Below, piece by piece: positions 9,966 to 19,339 of a stretch of DNA of 64,000 nucleotides. Source of the DNA: Collimonas arenae (GTDB lineage: Bacteria; Pseudomonadota; Gammaproteobacteria; Burkholderiales; Burkholderiaceae_D); the NCBI RefSeq assembly GCF_000786695.1, contig NZ_CP009962.1, forward strand, positions 4,526,001 to 4,590,000. The letters run 5' to 3'. The notes under the pieces are model-generated. The model searched no databases and was not told the DNA's origin. It saw only the letters and a list, made by a program, of their open reading frames with translations. The number at the start of each line of letters is the position of its first letter. Within the stretch, counting starts at the first letter, position 1. The position numbers and the translations under genes were made by a program.

Positions 9966-10424
9966 ATGAAATTAATCCACAAACTCGTGCTTTCGCTGCT
10001 GCTGGTTCCCGCAGTGCTGCCGCTTGCCGCGCAAGCTGACGAACCTGGCCATCACGGCGCCTATTTGCACGCGCTGGCCGATTTGCATGCGGCGCGCTGG
10101 TTGATTGACCATCGTCCTGGCGACAACTGGGTCATGGGCCGCAACGAACAGATAGCCTTGTCGGAAATCGATGCCGCCACGCGTGAAATCAGGCAACTGG
10201 GCGTGGATGTCGGCAAGGATGTTTATCAGCAAGAGCGGCCGGATGCGCGCCTGGATCGCGGTGGCCGCCTGCATGATGCGATCGCTGCGCTGGAACGCGC
10301 ACGCAGCGACGTTGCACAACGTGAAGACGACCCGCGTGTATTCGGCTTGCAACAGCATGCCATGCATCGGATCGAAGCAGCTAAGCATGCCACCGAAGAC
10401 GCGATACGCGACGCTGGTTATTGA
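9966..10424 (+). CDS. Secreted hypothetical protein
   Basis: 152 residues starting at MKLIHKLVLSLLLVPAVLP, with a signal peptide ending near AQA-DE. The mature part is highly charged and mainly helical, with repeated His and Arg/Asp residues (LHALADLHAARWLIDHRPG). I do not recognise a named family with confidence. It is followed by a strong shared terminator and is convergent with cysB. Confidence 0.65.
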   Translation: MKLIHKLVLSLLLVPAVLPLAAQADEPGHHGAYLHALADLHAARWLIDHRPGDNWVMGRNEQIALSEIDAATREIRQLGVDVGKDVYQQERPDARLDRGGRLHDAIAALERARSDVAQREDDPRVFGLQQHAMHRIEAAKHATEDAIRDAGY

Positions 10425-10445
10425 GCCCGGAACAACGCGCGGAAT

Positions 10446-10480
10446 AAAAAAGGGGCAACGGTCGACGTTGCCCCTTTTTA
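10446..10480. terminator. Bidirectional intrinsic terminator
   Basis: Perfect stem AGGGGCAACG / CGTTGCCCCT around loop GTCGA, flanked by A and T runs on both sides. It serves both the secreted-protein gene and the convergent cysB. Confidence 0.9.
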
Positions 10481-10495
10481 TTTTTACCGGTTGTC

Positions 10496-11437
10496 TTACA
10501 GCTCGTACATATCCTTCTCGCCATTCATCACCTGCTCGATCAGCTTGCGGTTCATGGTCGGCGCCAGCAGTTCGATGAAGGTATACACATAGCTGCGCAG
10601 ATAGGCGCCCTGCTTGACTGCGGCGCGCGATATATTGGTGCCGAACAAATGACCGACAGGTATCGAACGCAAACCGCTATCCCGTTCAGCATCGAACGCC
10701 ATGCCGGCAATGATACCCACGCCCATGCCAAGCTCGACATAGGTCTTGATGACATCGGCATCGATCGCTTCCAGCAACACATCCGGCTTCAGGTTACGCA
10801 GCGAGAACGCGTGGTCGATCTTGGTACGGCCGGTGAAGGCGCTATCGTAGGTAATCAAAGGGAAAGCGGCTATTTCTTCCAGCGTGATCGCTTTCGATTG
10901 CAGCAAGGGGTGATCCGGCGGCACCACCACCACATGCTCCCATTGATAACATGGCAAGGTCACCAGGCCATCGGCATTGACGATGGCCTCGGTCGCCAGC
11001 GCCAGATCGGCCTGGTCGTTGCGCACCATGTCGGCTACCTGCCTGGGATTTCCCTGTAGCAACGACAAGCGCACCTTGGGAAATTTCAGCGTGAAAGCTT
11101 GCACCACTTTCGGCAAGGCATAACGCGCCTGCGTATGTGTCGTGGCAATCGTAAAGCTTCCACTATCATGTGCGGCGTATTCGTTACCGATACGCTTGAG
11201 GCCATCGATTTCCTGCATGATCAGCTCAACCGACTTCAGTACTGCCCGTCCCGGCTCGGTCAGGCCGCGTATCCGTTTTCCATGGCGTGTAAAAATATCA
11301 ACGCCAAGTTCTTCCTCCAGCTCGATAATCGCCTTGGAAACGCCCGGCTGCGAGGTATACAACGCCTTGGCCGCCTCAGTCAGGTTGTAATTCTGGCGCA
11401 CCGCCTCACGGACGAAGCGGAACTGATGGAGATTCAT
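10496..11437 (-). CDS. cysB: CysB-type LysR transcriptional regulator
   Basis: 313 residues with an N-terminal winged HTH (MNLHQFRFVREAVRQNYNLT, then LYTSQPGVSKAIIELEEELG) and a C-terminal effector domain with TTHTQARYALP, the characteristic CysB/Cbl start of the inducer pocket. CysB proteins activate sulfate assimilation genes with N-acetylserine as inducer. Its position 246 bp from a divergent sulfite exporter and the cysI operon supports this role. CysB and Cbl cannot be separated with certainty by eye. Confidence 0.9.
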   Translation of the reverse strand: MNLHQFRFVREAVRQNYNLTEAAKALYTSQPGVSKAIIELEEELGVDIFTRHGKRIRGLTEPGRAVLKSVELIMQEIDGLKRIGNEYAAHDSGSFTIATTHTQARYALPKVVQAFTLKFPKVRLSLLQGNPRQVADMVRNDQADLALATEAIVNADGLVTLPCYQWEHVVVVPPDHPLLQSKAITLEEIAAFPLITYDSAFTGRTKIDHAFSLRNLKPDVLLEAIDADVIKTYVELGMGVGIIAGMAFDAERDSGLRSIPVGHLFGTNISRAAVKQGAYLRSYVYTFIELLAPTMNRKLIEQVMNGEKDMYEL

Positions 11438-11683
11438 AAGTTTCCTTAGTTTTTCTTTGTATAAGAATCAGTCCAGCACAGTCGGATGATGTTATTAAAA
11501 ACACATCCAAACCTGGCCGCTACCCACCCCAAACTGCTTGATACCACATGCAAAGTCCCCACCGACAGCTAGCGCGTTTGCTGTATTTACATATATCAAA
11601 TACGCATATAAGCAAATAAATAGTCTGTAGTTGGAGATATATGTGAAGTTTATTACGATTCGAGGTGTTTAGTACGAGGTGAT

Positions 11684-12457
11684 ATGACTGTTTCTTATGT
11701 AGTGAGCGGTTTTGCCGTCGGATTGTTGGTGGGATTGACTGGTGTCGGCGGCGGCTCGCTGATGACGCCTTTGCTCACTCTGCTGTTTGGCATCCATCCA
11801 AGTGTGGCCGTAGGCACCGACCTGGCGTTTGCATCAGTGACCAAGGTCGCCGGTACGGTTGCGCACCGCTCCAAGGGAACAGTACGCTGGGACATCGTCA
11901 AATTGCTGTCGCTGGGCGCTTTGCCTGCAGCGATCGCCACAGCATTGACCCTCAAATATTTAGGCGGAATCAGCGCAGAAATCGGGCAGATCATCCGTTA
12001 CTCGATCGCGATTTCCGTGCTGCTGACTGTGATTGCGCTGCTATTCAAGGGTAAGCTCCAATTGTGGCTGAACGCCCATCCGGAAAAGCAGCTGCAAGGC
12101 AAGAACCTGACTATCGCCACGGTTGTTGCGGGAATCGTGCTCGGCGCGCTGGTAACCATGTCGTCGATCGGCGCCGGCGCGGTCGGCGCCACCATTCTGG
12201 TCCTGTTGTATCCGCGCCTGTCGCCGGCTGAAGTTGCGGGAACCGATATTGCCTATGCAGTGCCGCTGACCGCCATCGCCGCGCTCGGCCACTGGTGGCT
12301 GGGATCGATCGACTGGAGCCTGTTGGGCTCGCTGCTGCTCGGCTCGGTGCCGGGGATCACGCTGGGCTCGCTGGCCGCGCGCGCAGTGCCTGAAAAATTC
12401 TTGCGCGGCCTGCTGGCGATAACGCTGACCAGCGTCGCAGTAAAACTGATTTACTAA
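11684..12457 (+). CDS. TauE/SafE-family sulfite/organosulfonate exporter
   Basis: 257 residues, about eight helices in two halves. The repeated TauE/SafE motif appears as GLTGVGGGSLMTPLL near the N-terminus and as TMSSIGAGAVGATIL in the second half. Members export sulfite, sulfoacetate or related anions, or import sulfate. Placed directly between cysB and cysI, it most likely limits sulfite toxicity while the sulfate reduction operon is on. The region between it and cysB is the likely CysB-controlled regulatory region. Confidence 0.82.
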   Translation: MTVSYVVSGFAVGLLVGLTGVGGGSLMTPLLTLLFGIHPSVAVGTDLAFASVTKVAGTVAHRSKGTVRWDIVKLLSLGALPAAIATALTLKYLGGISAEIGQIIRYSIAISVLLTVIALLFKGKLQLWLNAHPEKQLQGKNLTIATVVAGIVLGALVTMSSIGAGAVGATILVLLYPRLSPAEVAGTDIAYAVPLTAIAALGHWWLGSIDWSLLGSLLLGSVPGITLGSLAARAVPEKFLRGLLAITLTSVAVKLIY

Positions 12458-12510
12458 ATGTATCGAAGGAGTTGCTTCGGCAGCTCCCGCACCTGTTTTT
12501 AACGTGTATT

Positions 12511-12611
12511 AGGACTTACGCAAAATTTCGTCAACAAGGCATGCCGACGAAGATAGTACGAAGGTACAGCCAGGAGGCATAACGCCGCTGGCGGAATTTT
12601 GCGTAAATCCT
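12511..12611 (+). repeat. Nested-hairpin element R1 (core family I)
   Basis: Outer arms 12511-12530 and 12592-12611 pair at 18 of 20 positions plus one G-T. The core contains CCGACGAAGATAGTACG, an inner hairpin GTAC-GAAG-GTAC (12556-12567) and CAGGAGGCATAACGCC. It lies 53 nt after the TauE/SafE stop and 49 nt before cysI. Confidence 0.85.
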
Positions 12612-12660
12612 ACGTATAAAGGCGTGGCGCCGTTAGCCACAACCCATAAGGAAGACAAAG

Positions 12661-14355
12661 ATGTATCGTTACGATCAATACGATCACCAGATAGTCAAGG
12701 AACGGGTCGCCCAGTACCGCGACCAGGTACGCCGCCGTTTGGCGGATGAATTGACGGAAGAAGAATTCCTGCCGCTGCGCTTGCAGAACGGCCTGTACAT
12801 GCAGCGTCACGCTTACATGCTGCGCGTCGCCGTGCCTTACGGCATGCTGTCGTCGGCGCAAGTGCGCATGTTCGGGCATATTGCCCGCACCTATGATCGC
12901 GGCTACGGCCACTTCACCACGCGCCAGAACATCCAGTTCAACTGGATCAACCTGGAGCAGTCGCCGGACATCCTGGCAGAACTGGCGACGGTGGAAATGC
13001 ATGCGATCCAGACCTCCGGCAATTGCATCCGCAATACGACTTCCGACGAGCTGGCCGGCGTTGCCGCTGACGAAATAATCGATCCGCGTCCCTACGCTGA
13101 AATCATCCGCGAATGGAGCACTTTCCACCCCGAGTTCGCCTATCTGCCACGTAAATTCAAGATCGCTATCAGCGGTTCGGAACAAGACCGCGCCGCTACT
13201 GCGGTACATGACATCGGCCTGCATGTGGTAAAGAATGCGCAAGGCGAAGTCGGCTTCCGTTTCCTGGTTGGCGGCGGCATGGGTCGTACGCCCATCATCG
13301 GCAGCGTGATCCGTGAATTCCTGCCTTGGCAACATGCCCTGACATATCTCGAAGCGATCCTGCGCGTCTATAACCAATACGGCCGCCGCGACAACAAGTA
13401 CAAGGCCCGCATCAAGATCCTGGTGAAAGCGCTCGGCGCGGAAGAGTTCGGCCGCCAGGTCGAAGCCGAATGGGCGGAGATCAAGGATGGTCCGGCGACA
13501 TTGACCGTGGAAGAATTGCAGCGGATTGCGCAATACTTCGTGCCGCCGCCTTACGCAACGCTGCCAGCAAGCGATGCCGGATTCGAAGCGCATAAAGCGG
13601 ACAACAAGGCGTTCGCCAACTGGCTCCTGCGCAATGTCAAAGCGCACAAAGTAAGCGGCTATGCTGCGGTTATTTTGTCGGTCAAGAAAACCGGTGTCCC
13701 GCCTGGAGACATTACCGCCGCACAATTGGATTTCGTCGCCGACCTGGCTGACCAGTACAGTTTCGGCGAAGTGCGCATCACCCATGAACAAAACCTGGTG
13801 CTGGCCGACGTCAAGCTAAGTGACTTGTTCACGGTGTGGCAGGCGGTCAAGGCGCAAGGCCTGGCGACGCCGAACATCGGCCTGCTGACCGATATCATCT
13901 GCTGCCCCGGCGGCGATTTCTGCTCCCTGGCAAATGCCAAGTCGATCCCGATCGCACAAGCCATTGCCGAAAAATTCGACAACCTCGATTTCCAGCATGA
14001 CATTGGTGAAATCGAACTGAATATCTCCGGTTGCATCAACGCCTGCGGTCACCATCATGTCGGCAATATCGGCATTCTCGGCGTCGACAAGGACGGTTCT
14101 GAGTGGTATCAGGTATCCATCGGCGGCGCACAAGGCAACAACACCAGCATCGGCAAGATCATCGGCCCGTCGTTTTCGTCGCAGCAGATGCCTGTCGTAA
14201 TCGAACGCCTGCTGGATGTCTACGTGAAGCAACGCACCGAGGAAGAGCTGTTTATCGATACCGTACAGCGCCTTGGGATTGCACCGTTCAAGGAATATGT
14301 TTACGCCAGCCCGATTCCGACCGGCCACACCCATGGGGAGGACGCCTGTGTCTAA
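12661..14355 (+). CDS. cysI: Sulfite reductase hemoprotein (nitrite/sulfite reductase)
   Basis: 564 residues. The siroheme-[4Fe-4S] ligands are visible as CCPGGDFC and GCINACGHH around residues 418-424 and 459-463. Both ferredoxin-like half domains are present (FTTRQNIQFNWI in the first, RITHEQNLVLADV in the second). It reduces sulfite to sulfide with six electrons in the cytosol. It heads a six-gene operon with DUF934, cysH, cysD, cysN and cobA. The single-subunit beta-proteobacterial form lacks an adjacent cysJ flavoprotein, so the electron donor is probably another ferredoxin or flavodoxin reductase. Confidence 0.92.
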   Translation: MYRYDQYDHQIVKERVAQYRDQVRRRLADELTEEEFLPLRLQNGLYMQRHAYMLRVAVPYGMLSSAQVRMFGHIARTYDRGYGHFTTRQNIQFNWINLEQSPDILAELATVEMHAIQTSGNCIRNTTSDELAGVAADEIIDPRPYAEIIREWSTFHPEFAYLPRKFKIAISGSEQDRAATAVHDIGLHVVKNAQGEVGFRFLVGGGMGRTPIIGSVIREFLPWQHALTYLEAILRVYNQYGRRDNKYKARIKILVKALGAEEFGRQVEAEWAEIKDGPATLTVEELQRIAQYFVPPPYATLPASDAGFEAHKADNKAFANWLLRNVKAHKVSGYAAVILSVKKTGVPPGDITAAQLDFVADLADQYSFGEVRITHEQNLVLADVKLSDLFTVWQAVKAQGLATPNIGLLTDIICCPGGDFCSLANAKSIPIAQAIAEKFDNLDFQHDIGEIELNISGCINACGHHHVGNIGILGVDKDGSEWYQVSIGGAQGNNTSIGKIIGPSFSSQQMPVVIERLLDVYVKQRTEEELFIDTVQRLGIAPFKEYVYASPIPTGHTHGEDACV

Positions 14356-14878
14356 CGTTGAAATTATCAAGAACCGCACGGTCGTCGCTGACGACTGGAG
14401 CGTACTGCGCCTGAGCGACGGTGAAACACCTGAAAGCGTCAGCATCCCGGCCGGGAAGGTCATCGTGCCGTTCAGCGTCTGGCAAGCCCAGCGTACGCTG
14501 TTGCAAGATCGTGCGCCTTTGGGAGTCTGGCTCGCCAGCGATGCACAAGCCGATGTGTTGAAAGACGACCTCGCGCATTTCGCTGTCATCGCCGTCGATT
14601 TCCCGAAATTTACGGATGGCCGCGGCTATTCGATCGCTTACACCTTGCGCACGCGTTTTGCCTATAGCGGTGAATTGCGCGCCATAGGCGACGTGTTGCG
14701 CGACCAGCTGTTCTACATGCAGCGAGTCGGCTTCGACGCCTTTGCAGTGCGCGCGGACAAGAACATTCACGACGCTCTCAAGGGCCTGACCGATTTCTCG
14801 GAAAAATACCAGACTTCGTGGGATGAGAAAACGCCGCTGTTCCGCCGTGTGAACCGCCAAGCCGTGAGCCAGGGTTAA
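14348..14878 (+). CDS. DUF934 protein of the sulfate reduction operon
   Basis: 176 residues from GTG 14348, chosen because GGGGAGG at 14334-14340 is well spaced; an ATG at 14333 is in frame. It overlaps the cysI stop by 8 bp. The C-terminal part has the DUF934 pattern: DFPKFTDGRGYSIAYTLRTR, then GVLRDQLFYMQRVGFDAF-like sequence. DUF934 genes nearly always follow cysI in beta- and alpha-proteobacteria and are presumed to assist sulfite reductase, possibly in electron delivery; this is not proven. Confidence 0.85.
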   Translation: MSNVEIIKNRTVVADDWSVLRLSDGETPESVSIPAGKVIVPFSVWQAQRTLLQDRAPLGVWLASDAQADVLKDDLAHFAVIAVDFPKFTDGRGYSIAYTLRTRFAYSGELRAIGDVLRDQLFYMQRVGFDAFAVRADKNIHDALKGLTDFSEKYQTSWDEKTPLFRRVNRQAVSQG

Positions 14879-14879
14879 T

Positions 14880-15623
14880 ATGAACAGCCCGATCCTGTCG
14901 CTTCCCGAACTGGTTGCCGCCACCAAGGCGACCCTGGAAAAAATCGCCGCGGAATATACGCCGGCGGTATTTGCCTCCAGCCTGGCGGCTGAAGACATGG
15001 TGCTGACCGATCTGATCCTGCGCAATCAGTTGCAGGACCGGATTGCCATATTCACCCTGGAAACCGGTCGTCTGCACACCGAAACACTGGGCATGCTGGA
15101 CCGCATCAAGGAGACCTACGACTACGACGTCACGCCTTACCGGCCGCAGCCGGAAGCGGTTGCCGCCTACGTCGAAAAAAACGGCTTGAACGCGTTCTAC
15201 GACAGCATCGAGATGCGCAAGGAATGCTGCCGCATCCGCAAGATCGAACCGCTGAACCGCGCCCTGGCCGGCAACAAGGCCTGGATCACCGGCCAGCGCC
15301 GTGCGCAGTCGCAGACGCGGGCCGAGCTGCATGTTCAGGAACAGGATGATGCACATGGCATGAGCAAATTCAATCCACTGGCCGACTGGTCAGAGGACGA
15401 TGTCTGGCAATACATCCGTAGCAACAATGTGCCGTACAACCCGCTGCACGACAAAGGCTATCCGTCGATCGGTTGCGAGCCTTGCACCCGCGCCATCCAG
15501 CCAGGCGAAGATGTACGCGCCGGCCGCTGGTGGTGGGAGAATCCAGAATCGAAAGAATGCGGTTTGCACGTAGTCGATGGGAAATTGATACGTATCAAAT
15601 CCGCCGCTCCGAAAAACGCCTGA
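14880..15623 (+). CDS. cysH: Adenylylsulfate (APS) reductase, thioredoxin type
   Basis: 247 residues. The PAPS-reductase fold shows FASSLAAEDMVL near the N-terminus. Two Cys pairs that ligate a [4Fe-4S] cluster are present: KECCRIRK around residue 115 and GCEPCTRA around residue 200. The catalytic C-terminal Cys is in ESKECGLH. Enzymes with both Cys pairs act on APS directly, so no APS kinase (cysC) is needed, and none is in this operon. It starts 1 bp after the DUF934 stop. Confidence 0.92.
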   Translation: MNSPILSLPELVAATKATLEKIAAEYTPAVFASSLAAEDMVLTDLILRNQLQDRIAIFTLETGRLHTETLGMLDRIKETYDYDVTPYRPQPEAVAAYVEKNGLNAFYDSIEMRKECCRIRKIEPLNRALAGNKAWITGQRRAQSQTRAELHVQEQDDAHGMSKFNPLADWSEDDVWQYIRSNNVPYNPLHDKGYPSIGCEPCTRAIQPGEDVRAGRWWWENPESKECGLHVVDGKLIRIKSAAPKNA

Positions 15624-15654
15624 ATCATCGCTTCACTAAGAGACAAGAACCGCT

Positions 15655-16590
15655 ATGAACACAGTTGTCGAAAAATTTTTCCTGGACAAAGCCGCCAACC
15701 GCCACCTCGACTGGCTGGAATCGGAAGCCATCCACATCATGCGTGAAGTGGCTGCGGAATGCAGCAATCCTGCCCTGCTGTTTTCCGGCGGCAAAGATTC
15801 GGTGGTGATGCTGCGCCTGGCGGAAAAAGCTTTCCGTCCCGGTAAATTTCCTTTCCCGCTGGTACATATCGATACCGGTCACAACTTTGAAGAAGTGATC
15901 ACCTTCCGCGACAAGCGTGTGGCGGAGCTGGGCGAGCGTCTGATCGTCGGCTCGGTCGAAGATTCGATCAAGCGCGGTACGGTGCGCCTGCGCAATCCGA
16001 AGACCGATTCGCGCAATGCGGCGCAAGCGGTGACCTTGCTGGAAACCATCGCCGAGCACAAATTCGACGCCTGCATCGGCGGCGCCCGCCGCGATGAGGA
16101 AAAGGCTCGCGCCAAAGAACGGATTTTTTCCTTCCGCGATGAGTTCGGCCAATGGAATCCGAAAGCGCAACGCCCGGAACTCTGGGACCTGTACAACACT
16201 CGGGTTCATCCGGGTGAAAACATGCGGGTATTCCCGATCTCCAACTGGACCGAACTCGACGTCTGGCAATACATTGCCCGCGAAAAACTCGAACTGCCGC
16301 CGATTTACTTCGCCCATCAACGCCAGGTGATTCCGCGTAACGGCCTGCTGGTGCCGCTGACCGACCTGACGCCGGCGAAAGAAGGCGAAGTCGTGGAAAC
16401 CCGCGAAGTGCGATTCCGCACCGTCGGCGACATTTCCTGCACCTGCCCGGTGGCGTCTGATGCAGCTACCGTTGAAGCCATCATTGCCGAAACGGCCGTG
16501 ACGCAAATCACCGAACGCGGCGCCACCCGGATGGACGACCAAACCTCGGAAGCATCGATGGAAAAACGCAAAAAAGAAGGATATTTCTAA
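15655..16590 (+). CDS. cysD: Sulfate adenylyltransferase small subunit
   Basis: 311 residues, the usual CysD length. The PP-loop is LLFSGGKDSVVMLRLAEKAF near residue 42, and the family motifs GGARRDEEKARAKERI, FPISNWTELDVWQYI and RFRTVGDISCTCPV follow. CysD adenylates sulfate to APS, driven by GTP hydrolysis in CysN. Its stop codon shares a base with the cysN start (TAATG), giving translational coupling of the two subunits. Confidence 0.95.
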   Translation: MNTVVEKFFLDKAANRHLDWLESEAIHIMREVAAECSNPALLFSGGKDSVVMLRLAEKAFRPGKFPFPLVHIDTGHNFEEVITFRDKRVAELGERLIVGSVEDSIKRGTVRLRNPKTDSRNAAQAVTLLETIAEHKFDACIGGARRDEEKARAKERIFSFRDEFGQWNPKAQRPELWDLYNTRVHPGENMRVFPISNWTELDVWQYIAREKLELPPIYFAHQRQVIPRNGLLVPLTDLTPAKEGEVVETREVRFRTVGDISCTCPVASDAATVEAIIAETAVTQITERGATRMDDQTSEASMEKRKKEGYF

Positions 16591-17918
16591 TGAACGCCGT
16601 TGTTAAGACCTTGAACACCGACACCAGCAACGCGCCGCTGGAGCGCGGCTTGTTGCGCTTCATTACTGCCGGTTCCGTAGATGACGGCAAGAGCACCCTG
16701 ATCGGCCGCCTGCTGTTCGACAGCAAGGGCATTTTCGCCGACCAGCTGGACGCCATGTCGCGCGCCAAGCACAAGCGTACGGTCGGCGATACGATCGACC
16801 TGTCCCTGCTGACTGACGGCCTGGAAGCAGAACGCGAACAAGGCATCACCATTGACGTCGCCTACCGTTATTTCGCCACGCCGAAACGCAAGTTCATCAT
16901 CGCCGATACGCCAGGCCACGAGCAATATACGCGCAACATGGTGACCGGCGCCTCCACTGCGGACGCCGTCATCATCCTGATCGACGTCTCCAAGGTAAAA
17001 TTCGGCGACGACGGCAGCGTTGAGTTGCTGACCCAGACCAAGCGTCACTCTACCATTGCGCATCTGCTGCAGATCGAACACGTGGTGGTGGCGGTCAACA
17101 AGATGGATCTGGTCGATTACGACCAGACCGTGTATGACCGCATCGTCGCGGCGTATCTGGAATTCGCCAAACAACTCGGTTTGCGCGATGTGCGCCCGAT
17201 TCCGTTGTCGGCCCTGGCTGGCGACAACGTGGTGGTAGCCGGCGACAAGATGCCTTGGCATAAAGGCCCTACGCTGATCGAACTGTTGGAGTCCCTGAGC
17301 GTCTACGACGAATCGCATGACGAGCCGTTCCGTTTTCCGGTGCAACTGGTGGCGCGCCACAACGGCCATGAAGCCAATGATTTCCGCGGCTATATGGGAC
17401 GTATCGAAGCAGGCAAGGTCAGCAAAGGCGACAAGCTGGTGGTTCAACCCAGCGGCCAGGCCGCGACCGTCAAGGACATCCTGGTGCTAGAAGGCTCGCT
17501 GCAGTCGGCTGTGGTCGGCCAGTCAGTGACCTTGCTGCTGGATGAGTATCTGGACATTTCGCGCGGCGACATGCTGACTTCGGTCGACCGCCCTCCTGCC
17601 CTGCTGAAAACCGTCAGCGCCGATCTGTGCTGGCTGTCGGAAGATGCACTGGACCTGCGCCGTAAATACTGGCTGAAGCACAGCACCAAGCAAACTGCCG
17701 CGCGCATTACCAAGATCGATACCCTGCTTGATATCAACACCCAGGAACGGCGTACGGCAGAGTCGCTCAAGCTGAACGACATTGCTCGCGTTTCATTGAA
17801 CCTGCAGCAAGCGATCGCGGCCGACTCCTACGATGAAATCCGCGCCACCGGCGCCTTCATTCTGATCGACGAAGTCACGCACCAGACCGTCGCCGCAGGT
17901 ATGATTCGCCTCGACTGA
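16590..17918 (+). CDS. cysN: Sulfate adenylyltransferase GTPase subunit
   Basis: 442 residues. GTPase motifs are clear: G1 GSVDDGKSTLIGRLLFDSK near residue 29, G3 DTPGHEQYTRNM near 108 and G4 NKMDL near 165, followed by EF-Tu-like beta-barrel domains. It stops without a C-terminal APS-kinase domain, so this is CysN and not the CysNC fusion, in line with the direct APS reductase encoded upstream. Confidence 0.95.
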   Translation: MNAVVKTLNTDTSNAPLERGLLRFITAGSVDDGKSTLIGRLLFDSKGIFADQLDAMSRAKHKRTVGDTIDLSLLTDGLEAEREQGITIDVAYRYFATPKRKFIIADTPGHEQYTRNMVTGASTADAVIILIDVSKVKFGDDGSVELLTQTKRHSTIAHLLQIEHVVVAVNKMDLVDYDQTVYDRIVAAYLEFAKQLGLRDVRPIPLSALAGDNVVVAGDKMPWHKGPTLIELLESLSVYDESHDEPFRFPVQLVARHNGHEANDFRGYMGRIEAGKVSKGDKLVVQPSGQAATVKDILVLEGSLQSAVVGQSVTLLLDEYLDISRGDMLTSVDRPPALLKTVSADLCWLSEDALDLRRKYWLKHSTKQTAARITKIDTLLDINTQERRTAESLKLNDIARVSLNLQQAIAADSYDEIRATGAFILIDEVTHQTVAAGMIRLD

Positions 17919-17949
17919 CCAGAAACAATTACCAACCGGACCAGCAGCC

Positions 17950-18750
17950 ATGCAAGCCACTCACTCAGCCAGCGATCAAACCCACTCTCCTTACGGTAAG
18001 GTCTATCTGATCGGCGCAGGCCCTGGCGCCGCCGATCTGATTACGGTGCGTGGCGCCCGCCTGCTGGCGCAGGCCGACGTGGTGTTGCACGATGCCTTGG
18101 TGACCGAGGATATGCTGGCGCTCTGCCCGCAAGCCGTGAAAATTGCCGTAGGAAAACGTTGCGGAAAGCTCTCCACGGCCCAGCAGTTCATTAACAAGCA
18201 GCTGGTCGACAATGCACGCAAATATGCATTGGTAGTGCGCTTGAAAGGCGGCGACCCCATGTTGTTCGGCCGTGCCGATGAAGAATTGCGCGCGCTTGAA
18301 AAGCATGGCATCGCAGTGGAAGTAGTACCAGGCATCAGCGCAGCGCTGGCTGCCGCTGCGACTTCGCAACAGCCTCTGACCAAACGCGGCGTCGCACGCA
18401 GCGTGGCGTTCTTTACTTCCAGCACCGCACCCGGCGAATCGAATCAGGTCAACATGCCGAACTGCGACACGCTGGTGCAATACATGGGTGGACGCGAAGC
18501 GGCCGCAACAGCGCAACGCCTGCTTGCGCAAGGCCGCTCTGCTGCAACGCCGGTGGTTGTGGTGGAAAACTGCAGCCGTGATAACCAGCGTATCCTGCGC
18601 TTGCAGTTGGACCAACTGGAACAAGGCCTGCAGCTATGCGATGGGCCTGTGCTGGTGATGATAGGCGAAGCTTTGGCCAGCCGTGCTGAACAGCCGCTGG
18701 AAATTGGTCAGACAGGTGAAAATCAGGCCAAGACCAGGAACGCTGCCTGA
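17950..18750 (+). CDS. cobA: Uroporphyrinogen-III C-methyltransferase (SUMT)
   Basis: 266 residues. SUMT signatures are present: VYLIGAGPGAADLITVRGAR near the start, VVRLKGGDPMLFGR near residue 95 and VEVVPGISAALAAA near residue 125. It methylates uroporphyrinogen III twice with SAM to give precorrin-2, the precursor of siroheme for the sulfite reductase encoded at the head of the operon. It lacks the N-terminal CysG dehydrogenase/ferrochelatase domain; a CbiX-like chelatase is encoded at 21003-21398. Confidence 0.92.
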   Translation: MQATHSASDQTHSPYGKVYLIGAGPGAADLITVRGARLLAQADVVLHDALVTEDMLALCPQAVKIAVGKRCGKLSTAQQFINKQLVDNARKYALVVRLKGGDPMLFGRADEELRALEKHGIAVEVVPGISAALAAAATSQQPLTKRGVARSVAFFTSSTAPGESNQVNMPNCDTLVQYMGGREAAATAQRLLAQGRSAATPVVVVENCSRDNQRILRLQLDQLEQGLQLCDGPVLVMIGEALASRAEQPLEIGQTGENQAKTRNAA

Positions 18751-18755
18751 GCAGC

Positions 18756-18772
18756 GCTGGCCTTGCGCCAGC
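18756..18772. terminator. Possible hairpin between convergent genes
   Basis: GCTGGC-CTTGC-GCCAGC six base-pair stem between the stops of cobA and the convergent 58-residue ORF. No U-tract follows, so termination activity is doubtful. Confidence 0.35.
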
Positions 18773-18777
18773 ACTAT

Positions 18778-18954
18778 TTAACGGGCAATCGACTTGACGT
18801 GCGACTCCGGCGCCAGCGCTTTTTGCAAGACATGGCCCGATTGCTCCAGGCGATCTTCAGGTGACAAAACATTGATCCAGCTAACCAGGCCAACGGCCAC
18901 TCCTGTCAATACCAGGAATACTGCAATTCTTTTATTCAAAAATTCCCATTTCAT
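18778..18954 (-). CDS. Small membrane protein, 58 residues
   Basis: ATG at 18954 with a perfect AAGGAG ribosome site five bases upstream. The product starts MKWEFLNKRIAVFLVL, has a single transmembrane helix to about residue 27 and a polar C-terminal half (SPEDRLEQSGHVLQKAL). Coding is supported by the ribosome site and the helix; no family recognised. It is convergent with cobA, only 27 bp between the stops, and is not evidently part of the sulfur operon. Confidence 0.6.
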   Translation of the reverse strand: MKWEFLNKRIAVFLVLTGVAVGLVSWINVLSPEDRLEQSGHVLQKALAPESHVKSIAR

Positions 18955-19120
18955 TTCTTACTCCTTATTTGCGGTCTTTCCTGCAATTCCAGCTATTGCC
19001 TGCATCCGCTAAATTCCACCGATGCCGCACCAGCAGGAAACTGCCGCATTTAAATAACAACTGTCCCGCCGCCACATGAGATGGCGGCAAAGACCAGTTC
19101 TACATCTTTGTTACCCGGTC

Positions 19121-19339
19121 TTAACGGCCGTTGAAACCACGCGTCGCCAGGACGCCGTACATGCCAACCGCGCGATCGCTCTGGCTGGTGTCACGCTTAA
19201 GATTCTTTGGTTTGGCCTTCGCAGAAAGCGCCGACGCCTGGCTAGGCGACCAGCCGAAAGTCCAGTTGCTGCCGCCACCGTTATTTGCATTGTTACGATT
19301 GCCGGGCGCCATGCCCAGTAGTGTTTTAATGGTCATCAT
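19121..19339 (-). CDS. Hypothetical small protein, 72 residues
   Basis: ATG with AGAGGTG just upstream. Product begins MMTIKTLLGMAPGN, has an Asn/Gly-rich stretch and a basic middle (AKAKPKNLKRD). No domain recognised. The ribosome site is the main support; it could be spurious. A seven base-pair hairpin (19068-19088) lies downstream of its stop. Confidence 0.35.
   Translation of the reverse strand: MMTIKTLLGMAPGNRNNANNGGGSNWTFGWSPSQASALSAKAKPKNLKRDTSQSDRAVGMYGVLATRGFNGR

Noticed and set aside
12511-12611. Ordinary Rho-independent terminator after the TauE/SafE gene
   Set aside because: The arms are long, but there is no U-tract after the right arm and a conserved core fills the loop, as in the other R elements.
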